Assembly (NCBI RefSeq): GCF_027244095.1
Contig: NC_069669.1
Location: 11,000,501 to 11,064,500 of the forward strand
Origin: Hemicordylus capensis
Taxonomy: Eukaryota; Chordata; Lepidosauria; Squamata; Cordylidae
Length of the DNA stretch: 64,000 nucleotides
Direction of reading: 5' to 3'
Position numbers and translations under genes: made by a program. The first letter of the stretch is position 1. Every line of letters begins with the position of its first letter. The notes beneath the pieces were generated by a model, which saw only the letters and a program-made list of their open reading frames with translations, ran no database searches and was not told the DNA's origin. Of the stretch, positions 11,403 through 20,698 are shown in pieces.

Positions 11403-11700
11403 CAAATGTTGCTTGAAGAGCAGTGGAGACCAACCAGCTTCACCCACCACATCATCTTCCTCTCCCTACGCCTGGAACAGCATTCAGGGAGAGAGAGAGA
11501 GATAACACCATCTAGACTAAGCTCTTCATCCAACCATGTTTCCTGGAGCATCACAAAATCAGAATCTGAAATCGATTCCATCAAGGAGACATCCTTAATC
11601 TTAGACCTCCAACCAGCCATACTCCATGTTATCAAAGACAAAAGCCTTTCAGATCTCACAGATGTTACATGTCACTTAATTACGTCCAAATGATGAATTG
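11403..11700 (-). mobile_element. LINE endonuclease-domain fragment
   Basis: The - strand encodes ITWSMAGWRSKIKD and, shortly after, DFVMLQETWLDEE. This is the start of an apurinic-type endonuclease domain (the N-x-x-G and LQETW motifs) of a CR1/L2-like non-LTR retrotransposon. It abuts the reverse-transcriptase fragment of the duplication edge at 11,402, but the usual intervening domain is missing, so the two were probably joined by rearrangement. Confidence 0.7.
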
Positions 11701-11829
11701 CAGTTCCTTCTCTATTGGGTGCTGGTTCTTCTGAACTTGTAATTGACAGAGGGAGTCCATTCAATCCAACAGAATCACCTCCATTGCCTCAAACGAAGGT
11801 TGAGACCACAAATGCTGTCTTTCCAATGG

Positions 11830-12780
11830 TGTTGAACTTAAAGGGTTCAGTGAACATGTGGAAAAAAAGTGGCTTGTTCGGGAGGGTCTCAAGGAGAAAG
11901 CCAGTTCTCAAGAAAGGCCACATTAAAGCTCGTTTGAGCTTTGCCAGAAGGCACCTTGAAGATTCTGATGCCAAATGGAAAAAGGTCTTATGGTCCGATG
12001 AGACCAAGATTGAACTATTTGGCCTCAACTGACAGTACCACTGGTGTAAATCCAACGCAGCTCACCATCCACAACACACCATACCTACAGTGAAGCATGG
12101 AGGTGGCAGCATCCTGTTGTGGGGGTGTTTCTCTGCCTCAGGGACTGGGGCTCTCGTTAGGGTAGAAGGAAAAATGGATGGCGCAAAATACCGTCAGATT
12201 CTGGAAGAAAACCTGCTACCCTCTGCCAGACAGTTGAGGATGGGCAGAAGATTCACCTTTCAACATGACAACGATCCGAAGCACACAGCAAAATTGACCA
12301 CACAGTGGCTGTAGGAGAAGAAAGTGAACGTCCTCATGTGGCCCAGTCAGAGCCCAGACCTAAATCCCATAGAAAATCTGTGGAGAGATTTGAAGATAGC
12401 AGTCCACCAACACCTACCATCCAATGTGACCGAACTTGAACAGTTCTGTATGGAGGAGTGGGCAAATATTGCTCCGTCTAGATGTGCAAGGTTGATAGAG
12501 AAGTATCCCAACAGACTCAAGGCTGTTATTAAAGCAAAAGGTGGTTCAGCAAAATATTGACATTGGGGGGGTGATCCTTTTTCAATCTCAGTAATTCTTG
12601 TTTTTTATTTCTGACACTGTTTCTGGACTGTAATTGTGATGTTTTTCAGTTGGATGTTATAGGTTGCATTGGATAAGTACAGCTGGTGAAGGGAATTTTC
12701 TTTGTGTTTTCATTTCAGGATGTAAGGGAACCAGAATTTAAGGTCTATCAAAGGGGGTGATTCTTTCCAATACCCACTGT
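11830..12780 (+). mobile_element. Tc1-type DNA transposon, 5'-truncated, decayed
   Basis: Transposase sequence with the DDE motifs in order: WSDETK, then QHDNDPKHT, then SPDLNPIENLW. The frame is constant but has two nonsense codons (12,030-12,032 and 12,312-12,314) before the natural stop at 12,558-12,560. The right terminal repeat ends ...ccaatacccactgt at 12,780, next to TA. No matching left terminus is seen near 11,700-11,830 and the DNA-binding N-terminus is incomplete, so the left end has been lost. It lies in opposite orientation within - strand LINE sequence that resumes at 12,781. Not mobile on its own. Confidence 0.9.
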
Positions 12781-13980
12781 AAATGAGTCAAGAAGACACA
12801 CATTTTGGTCACCAATTTCAACCACAGGGTGACCTTCTGATTAACCTGTTTCACTTCATTACTCCGTAGAGCTTCTTCACATTCAATCAGCCTAAAAGCA
12901 GGGGCCTCACAATCCTTTTCAAGCAGTAGTCATGTTGCCTGTTTCATAAACTCCGGGTCAAGGATCACTTTGTGATGTTCATGGATGGGATCCAGATGAT
13001 CCCAATTTTGAAAATTCTATCCACCTATGGCCGATGAGACTTTAGATCTAAGAAATTGACTTGGGGTCTTGCTTCAGAGAATTGTGTCAATTCCTCCTTT
13101 AGCATCACTATTGAAGAATGTTTCTATCATTTCTCTGGTTTTTCGACACCGGTGGTTTTAAGGGAGAAATCTCTTCCCCCCTGCAGCAAGTATGATGGTT
13201 TTAAAATTAAATCAGTAGGATCATTTGGTGCTTCCCTCTCTCCCTTGATCCTTTCAAATCCTTTAAATTGTTTCCGATTGATTAGAAACCTGACTGATGA
13301 TTATCACTGTTTCAGCTGTCAAGAGGCAGAAGGAGGCAGATGAACCTGAAAATGCAGATCTAACTTGGGGTCTTGCTTCAGAGAATTGTGTCAATTCCTC
13401 CTTTAGCATCACTGTTGAAGAATGTTTCTATCATTTCTCTGGTTTTTCGACACCGGTGGTTTTAAGGGAGAAATCTCTTCCCCCCTGCAGCAAGTATGAT
13501 GGTTTTAGAATTAAATCAGTAGGATCATTTGGTGCTTCCCTCTCTCCCTTGATCCTTTCAAATCCTTTAAATTGTTTCCGATTGATTAGAAACCTGACTG
13601 ATGATTATCACTGTTTCAGCTGTCAAGAGGCAGAAGGAGGCAGATGAACCTGAAAAAGCAGATCTAACTTGGTCATAAACCTCATTTGTAGCAGTATCTA
13701 ATCCAGAAGGATCTGGAGAGTCCCTCAAGATAGACGATGAATCTGCATTGTTAAACAAAGCCTCTAGAGAGCCTCCTACTTGTGCTTGAGAATTGTTTGC
13801 TGTGGGCAAGGATATCCCGATCTCAGCATTATGATTTGGTGCTTCCATTCTCTCAGTTACAGAACCTAATTTAGGGATAGAGTCAGAAATAGTTCTCCCT
13901 GGTGAGATGTCTGCCAGAGGAACAAATGTATTCGAGGTTCTAAAGGAACTGAAAAGACTTACTCATTCCTGTTTTTTAGA
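12781..13980 (-). mobile_element. LINE ORF1-like region, interrupted and rearranged
   Basis: The - strand keeps an open stretch of about 90 codons starting MEAPNHNAEIG at 13,848, followed by degraded coding-like sequence. Its order on the - strand (this region, then the Tc1 insertion, then the endonuclease fragment) fits ORF1 upstream of ORF2 in one LINE broken by the Tc1 element. The ORF1 family is not recognised; the assignment rests on context. Confidence 0.45.
13059..13666. repeat. Two tandem 304-bp units inside LINE sequence
   Basis: Units 13,059-13,362 and 13,363-13,666 each start acttgggg. They differ at only about three sites, and a third start (acttggtc) at 13,667 resumes the single-copy LINE. 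The high identity implies a recent local duplication. Confidence 0.9.
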
Positions 13981-14299
13981 ATATTTTTGGATTTTTGCTT
14001 GCTTAGATTTCTCTCTCCCTTCTATGGACCGTGTGGGCTGTTTCTCGGGCACTTCTTGTTTCCCGTTCTTGAATGTAGGGCTGTAACTTCCTCTAACCAA
14101 CAACATGGATGGAAGTAAAAACCACATTCCTTGCCAGGAAGAAGTCCATGGGTTGGGAAAGAAGATGAGATGACGCTGTGTGGATGAATCCGTGGGGGCC
14201 AGCTGTGGGAACGAGGTCACGGTCTCAACAGCACATGCCCTTGCCTTATCAGGCAAAGAAATTCTTAGAGGGAATCCTCTATGTTGATGGCAAGGGCTC

Positions 14300-14740
14300 T
14301 GGGCCAGAGAGGTCAGGAGGGGAGTAAGCTCCTCCAGCTCCTCCCTCTTTCTCTTCCATACAGAGGCCCTGGAGCATCTGCAATGAGAGCAGGGCTTGGG
14401 AAAAGGGCAGAGGAACCTCCCCATCCCTGAGAAATGGCGGCAGATTCTGGGCTGGCGTTCCCAAAGGGAGCAAGAGAAATGGCATCCCCACCTGATTTTG
14501 GCCACAAGCTTGTCCAGTGTCCATGAGCTGATTGCCCTCAGTCATCCCAGAACTCAACATCTTGGAGCAGGTCCTCTGTTTGGGAGAGAAGACAAGAGAA
14601 TTCATGAGAGCACGGCTTGGTTTGGGAAAGGGGCAGAGGACCCTCCCCATCCCCGAGAAATGGAGGCAGGTTCTGGGATGGAATTCCCAAAGGAAACAAG
14701 AGAAACGGCTTCCCCAGCTGCAGTTTGGCCACAAGGCCTT
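14300..14740. repeat. Diverged direct repeat at the 3' end of the unrecognised gene
   Basis: About 130 bp at 14,391-14,515 resembles 14,612-14,737 (shared gggaaaggggcagaggaccc-like core and the following 'ccccatccc.gagaaatgg'). The repeat brackets the terminal exon 14,538-14,575. The left unit lies downstream of the stop codon on the - strand and has its own acceptor-like ctctcattgcag (reverse complement of 14,376-14,387). Confidence 0.7.
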
Positions 14741-15034
14741 CCTCAGGGAGCGCCATGTTCCCCCTAGGGCTGGATTGGGAAGCGAAGGCACTTTCTCTGG
14801 GGAGGGCACTTGGAGGCAAGGGTGGAGGAGCATGTGGGGTCCTCGGAGACCCACAGAGGGCCCAGAGGGAGCTCTGCCTAGGCCCAGAGCAGGGAGGGAG
14901 CTCTGTCTGCCCCGTTTCCATGGGGATGGATGCTACCTTCACTAGATGAAGTGCTGTCTTGGTCTTTGGCCTGGGCTGCCATCCTCCACACCTGAAGAAC
15001 TGCAAAGGGCAGCAGGGGCTTGATCTTCTCTGCC

Positions 15035-15086
<52 letters not shown>

Positions 15087-17440
15087 GAAGGCCTGTCAGA
15101 GCTCTTCTGGGGACCCTGAAGCTGGAGGAGGGGGGACTGGAGGATGCCGGACCCAAGGGGATACCTACCTCAAAGTAGAAGGGCGGCCCAGTCGCCAGAT
15201 CAAGCAGCAAACAGCCAGCCCTTTCTGCCACCGCCTCCTCCTGCTCGTCTTTGGTCTCCACCTCACTATTAATGGCCTGCAGGATGAAAAGGTCCCTCAG
15301 AATGCCACAGCCGTGGTCGAAATCCTCACACCAGCAGCCCCCTTGCCTGGCTGCTGAGAACGGGGACCCAAGACAGAGAAAGATCTCCAAGGTGGTTCTC
15401 GCCAACATTTCTACGTCGTCCTCACGAATGAGCTACCCAAATTACCAGGGAGCCTCTTATGCCCCCTCCCTCCCAGCTCAGGTGAGCCGAGTGGGGGGGA
15501 GGGTCTCTTCGGGGTGGGGGCCCGCCTATGGAATACCCTTCCCTGGCTGCTCAGGGTGCCAGGACGGGGCTGCACATCTGAACGCTGCCCACCGGGAGGG
15601 AGTCGAGGCCTTATCCGCCGACATGCTTGACCCTACCCCTACCCACAACCAGGAAGGGCAGAGGAGCCTGCTGACCCCAACTGGACCAGGGGATGGTCCC
15701 TCCGTGGCTGGGAGACGCCACCTTACCTACCTCAGTGATATGGATGAGGTGCTCCAGGCTGGGCCTTTGAGAAAGGAGGGCTCTGAGCAGGCCCTGCAGG
15801 GCCTCCTCAGGTGGCAGAAACAGGTCCTGAGAGGGAGAAAGGGAGCCAGAGTGTGGCTTCTGGAGGCTGGAGGGGGTCGCAGCCCCCCTCAGGGAGGGGA
15901 AAGGCACCACTGGGCCTCCAAAGAGCCCCGCTTGCCCTCTGCCCATCTTGGGGGATCCAGACCCCCCCCCCAGCCAGGGTCCTTGCCTAGGAGGGCAGCA
16001 GTGGGGCAGGGTGGGGTGGGGTGGGGTCTCCCTCCATACTCACCTCCTGGTCTTGCTGTGGCCCTTGCTCTGGCATCACGCTCATCCAGAACAGGCAGCC
16101 GGAGATGATTTTATGTTCCCTGCTCTGGCAGAAGCAGGGCTTCATCCGACTGTCAAGGAAAGGGGAACGATGAGAAATCCCGCTGGGGCGGGGGGAGAAG
16201 GCGGTCCAGGAAAGGGCTGAGGGGGGAGATTCTGCCCCCTCCCTCAGTGCCCCGATCCAAGGCTTCCCCAGGACTCAGGGCAGGAGAAGGGGGCCGGATC
16301 CTGTGGCACTCAAGCCGTCTGCCCAGAGGAGGGAGTCCTCAATGACACCTTCTGGGGCCAAGGGGGTGGAGGACCAAGGGGCTGGTCCCTTTCCATGTCC
16401 CCCCCCCCGGGTCCCCCACTGCTTCTTCCCTACATCGGACTTCCCTCCCAAACATCCTCCCACCACTGGCCACCCCACATCTCCCTCTCCAGACCCCTCC
16501 CGTCCCCCACGTACCTCAGCAAGGTGAGAGCCTCCGCGCAGAGGGAGAAGAGGTAGGGAGGCAGGGGGTCCTCCCAGGTATACTCCATCTCCTCCTGGGA
16601 GGGAACAGAGAGAGGGAGGCGAAAGTCACCCCGATCCATGGGGGGGGGGCTCCCCTAGACCTGCCCCAGCTCCACCCCCCTGCCCCGCTGGGCTTGGCTC
16701 TGTTCCAAGGGCTGCCTCCACCCCACTCCCCCCCATCCAGGCCCCCCAGCTGCCAACCACTCACCAGCACGGCCTGGGCTGCCAAACCCTTTGAGAAGGC
16801 AAGGCGGCGTTCCCCTCTCTGGAGGCTGTTCCTGCAGGCCTCGATCAGGGTCTTCAGGAACGTGACCCGGTCCCTCCGGTCCTGGAAGGGGAAAACAATG
16901 GGGCCGTGAAGTGGGGCAGGATGCCCCTTGGATGGCAGGCCCCCTTTCATGTGAGCCGCCCTGCCGTCCCTTGGTACCCCACCCCCCTGGACACGGCTCT
17001 GGGCTTCCCTGGGGGGGTTCTGGGAGGGGGTCTCTCCATACCTTCCCTTCTTCTTCACTTTCCGGTCTGGCCTTATCCACAAGGCGGAGCCTGGCCTTGA
17101 TGAGGCTGCTGGGTGTTGGAGCTGCAGGAAGAGGTGGAGAAGGCAGGAGAGTGAGTGGGGCCCCTTACCAGCCCGGCCGCCCCCTTGCCTCCCCCCCCCC
17201 CCGGCCAACTGGGGCCCCTCCTCACCTCCAGCATCCTCAACAGGGGGCTCGGCTGGCTCTGGCCGGCTGCAGCCCCCAACCAGTGGCAGCGAAGGAGCAG
17301 GGCCCACCCGGTTGGTGCGGCCGCACAGGACCCACCACCTCCGGGGGGCAGCTGGCCTGGAGGCTGCAGACTCCCCTGGGGCGGCCAGGGGGGCCACTCG
17401 GCTGGACCGCCTAGCCAGGAGGGCTCGGAGCCTGCGCAGC
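14538..17440 (-). CDS. Unrecognised multi-exon gene, 3' part (nine exons)
   Basis: I do not recognise this protein. Nine - strand exons are inferred from open frames with GT/AG borders: 17226-17440, 17042-17121, 16765-16881, 16515-16594, 16044-16149, 15731-15826, 15169-15432, 14937-15033 and 14538-14575 (TGA). All eight junctions agree in phase (1, 0, 0, 2, 0, 0, 0, 1), giving about 363 codons. The N-terminal part is basic and proline-rich (LRRLRALLARRSS). The rest is helical-looking (VTFLKTLIEACRNSL, EEALQGLLRALLSQ, EMLARTTLEIFLCLG), ending in an acidic tail EEDLLQDVEFWDD. This suggests a HEAT/maestro-like helical repeat protein, but that is only an impression. The first exon listed enters in phase 2, so 5' exons lie upstream (above 17,440) and I could not place them. 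No signal peptide or membrane segment is visible in this part. Confidence 0.7.
15036..15082 (+). repeat. (GA)n microsatellite
   Basis: About 23 GA units directly before the acceptor of exon 14937-15033. On the gene's - strand it is a long CT tract, so it forms the polypyrimidine tract of that intron. Length variation could affect splicing. Confidence 0.95.
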
Positions 17441-18043
17441 CTAGAAGAGAGCAGGCAGAGCATGAGAACGAGACCTTTGGGCAGAAAGGTGGGCATGGGA
17501 TAGGGGGGACCCAGGGGGCGGGGAAACCCTGCATGGCCGCCAGGAGGGGGATGCCAGGAGCCCAAGACGGCTAGCCCTCTTCAGTCAGCGAGGTGGCACA
17601 GCTCTGGGCTGGGGAGGTGCAGAAGGGAGATCTCCCAACCCTTGGCAGGCTGGAGAGCTTGCCCATTAAAGAATGGCGAATCCCTCCTGGGCTCCTGAGT
17701 TGAGGAGAGACGCAGGCAGGGAGTGGGTGCTGGAGAAGGGGCCGTGTGGGGCCAGGCCTTCTCTGGGGCTGCCCCGGACCGGCTTGGGAATGGGCTCCCG
17801 GTCCACAGAGGAGCTCCTGCATCTCTGGCTGCCTCCCCCAAATCCCTTTAGACACACCTGTCTTCTCAGGCCTTGGGCTAAAACTTTTTAAAAAGTGCTT
17901 TGATAAATTTGTATTTATCTGTATTTATTTATTTACGGTCTTTGACCAAATAGTACAACACATTTACATGAAAAACTAAAACACACTTTCAGCAAATATA
18001 AAACATTAAAATATAAAACCAATTAATCATTTATAGTGGAGTA

Positions 18044-18074
18044 CATACATACATACATACATACATACACACAC

Positions 18075-18168
<94 letters not shown>
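18044..18168 (+). repeat. Compound microsatellite (CATA)n(CA)n(TA)n
   Basis: Successive runs of cata, ca and ta units totalling about 125 bp. It lies near the inferred left side of copy B. Confidence 0.95.
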
Positions 18169-18278
18169 CTTCTCCAAAGCCTTGAGAAATTCAGTTTTAA
18201 GATGGTTTAGAAATGAAATGAATCAGTCAATACTCACATGATCCACAGGCTCGTGGCTGTACTCCAGTTACGGACTTG

Positions 18279-18304
18279 AACCCTAACCTAAACCTAACCT
18301 AAGA
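18279..18304 (+). repeat. Short telomere-like C-rich repeat
   Basis: Reads accctaacctaaacctaacc and then taag: four degenerate units close to the vertebrate telomere unit CCCTAA. Too short to be sure that it is more than chance. Confidence 0.35.
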
Positions 18305-18576
18305 CTAACAACAAACAGCAACAACTAGAAACAACAACGAACCCTGCCCAACCGCCTCCCCCTCCCTATCCCAAACAACCCTGAACCCCAAAAATTAACC
18401 CCAACAACAACCCCCCCCTCCCTATCCCAAATAAATCCCCGCTTCTCTCTGAAGAGCTCTCTGATCTTTAATCTCAGTCTCACACTCAATCTCTCCCTCT
18501 TTCACTCTCTCAATCGCGCCCAATCACTCTCTAAATACCTTTCGCGGCCACAGACACTCTCTCAAACACCCTCTCT

Positions 18577-20698
18577 CTTTCACTCGCACATGCATTCAAG
18601 GGAGTCAGCGATGAATCCTGCCCCAGTATCCTGTAGCGACGGGTGATGTCACAAAGGGGGCCGCATCACCAGTTAACTGCCAACTCAACGGCCGTTGGTC
18701 CTCTGAGGTCGAGGACCCTCCTTGGAACTCTGGGGCCCCTGCGGTTCTTCTGGGGGTCTCTCCCTTTCCGGCCACATCCCTGTCCCCCATGAGAGGCCTC
18801 CATCTTCCCCACCATGGCTAGAGGGGCACCCTCCCAAATCCCTCCTGGGAGACCCTTCCCACCTGCAAGACTCCCTTCTTTGCTGCTGTGAACCCCACAG
18901 GACCCAAGGAGGAGTCCTCCTTTTCTGGGTCCCAAATACAACGGCCTCCTTCTTGGAGTGGTGTCTCTTCCAAAGAGGACTCCATGGACAAGTGGGTCTG
19001 CCTTCACCATCCAGAGGGACATCTCACTTGCCCTGATGCTTCCTGAAAAACACGCCTTCCGACATTTCAGGGATGAAAAGGGGGCCTTCCAAATGTGTTT
19101 CTGGTCCCCCATTGCCCTCTGAAGGGGCACTGCTTGGCCAGAATCTACCCCCAAGGCTGCAATTACTACTACTACAAACATGTGCCAATTTTCACCATTA
19201 GGGTCATTAGGAAGGGGATTGAGAATAAAAGTGCTATTCTTGTTATTCCTTTATACAAGCCTCTGACCGTGGTGGCTGGTGGCCAATAGGGTAGTGTGGT
19301 GGTGGTGCAGCGAGAAAAGAACTCTGTGCATGCTCAAAGGACCCTTTGTCCGTGTGTCCAAGATGGAGCCCTGGCTTTAAAAGGATGAATGACACATTCT
19401 CTAACCCTTCATCAGGCTGAAACATTCTGCCTAACTCTCAAGACTGCACTCTCTCCTACGACCAGAGGTCAATGCAAAAATATGTTGGAGAGAATCCACA
19501 GAAAGCTCGATGGATGGAGAGGGACTCTCTCTTGCATTCACCGTTAAATAGGAATAGGAGTAATAATGTGCCTAGCTAACAGCTGGCATCCAAAACATTG
19601 TTCTCAGTGTGTGAATTGCACATAGATGGAAATGGCATTTGAGAAGCCAGTGGACACAGGATCCACAGGGTTCCCAGACTATGGGAAATACCTAGATCGG
19701 GCAGCAGCGAGATAGGAAGATGCTGAAAGGCATCATCTCATACTGCACGGGAGGAGGCAATGGTCAACCCCACCTGTGTTCTACCAAAGACAACCACAGG
19801 GCTCTGTGGGCACCAGGAGTCAACACCGACTCGATGGCACAGCTTTACCTTTCTCTTCTGGGGGAGAACGTTTAGCTGGAGGAGAGTGAATAGCCCCATT
19901 CAATTCCAGCACAGCATTCTTCCAGTGGTTGTTGCTGGTATCTACTTTATATTTGGGGTGGTCTGTGTTGGTTTGTGATAGATATAGTGAGCCTTGTTGG
20001 AACACGGAACCATTTTATTTGTTTTTTCTGTGTAAGCTGCAGTGAGAAGTGGTATATAAATATTGATAGTTGCCGTTTAGGCCTCTCAAAATGTATGCAG
20101 ATTCATGTTGGCTTCCTAAAAACAATTTTGTTCAGTTCTCGCCTACAACCATGGATAACGCAACCACATATAACGAGATCTTGAGTGAATGGGAATTGGG
20201 GGGGGTTAGGTTCCTGGAGCTAAAAGAGAGGCTTAAAAGGCAATCGTAAGAGCAAGAACGTACCGTGTCATGCTCTCCAGGTCTCCAGCAATGCCCCTCC
20301 GCCAGCAAACGCCCAGTTCTGGAGGTTTTCTGTGAAAAATCATGGGGTGGGGGAGGGATTTTAAAAATTGTTTATTTTACAAAAGAGCCACAAAATGGCT
20401 CCGTTCAGCAAAATGGTGGCCAGAAATGACCTTGGAGGTCATTTCCGGCCACCTAGAAACTGTGGATTGGCAAAATTTTACCCACCCACCCCGCTTCCAA
20501 GCAACATATAACGAGGTTAGGTCTCAATTGCCTGACGGCAGATACGCAAAACTGTGGGTGACGGCACCGTGGATAACGAGGGCCACCTGTAATCAAGGCA
20601 TTATTTGCCCCTTGCTCCTCTGAACTTCAGCTCAACTCTTTGGTGTCTGCCTGTTGGTTGCCTTCTGTCTAATCGGAATGCACATCTATCCCCAACAG
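18577..20698. other. Non-coding start of copy B
   Basis: Duplicate of 1-2,126: the SINE fragment at about 19,691-19,855, an apparent LINE 3' relic after it, and no gene. The G run at 20,200-20,206 is shorter than in copy A (1,621-1,633). Confidence 0.5.

Larger units (their letters stand above)
17441..18576. other. Between the unrecognised gene and copy B
   Basis: 17,441-17,870 is GC-rich and may hold 5' exons of the - strand gene, but none is clear. From 17,900 the sequence is AT-rich, with a compound microsatellite, a short telomere-like stretch, an A/C-rich run with repeated aacaac words, and a CT-rich run into copy B. The right end may belong to the duplication unit. Confidence 0.5.

Noticed and set aside
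14878-15408. 176-codon - frame including a serine-leucine run
   Set aside because: The run is the (GA)n microsatellite translated. The frame joins two real exons across an intron.
15251-16108. 285-codon open frame on +
   Set aside because: Antisense shadow of the - strand exons in GC-rich sequence; no domain.
16516-17565. 349-codon open frame on -
   Set aside because: It runs through introns of the unrecognised gene. GC-rich sequence lacks stops by composition; only the splice-bounded parts 17226-17440 and 17042-17121 were kept, in phase with the other exons.
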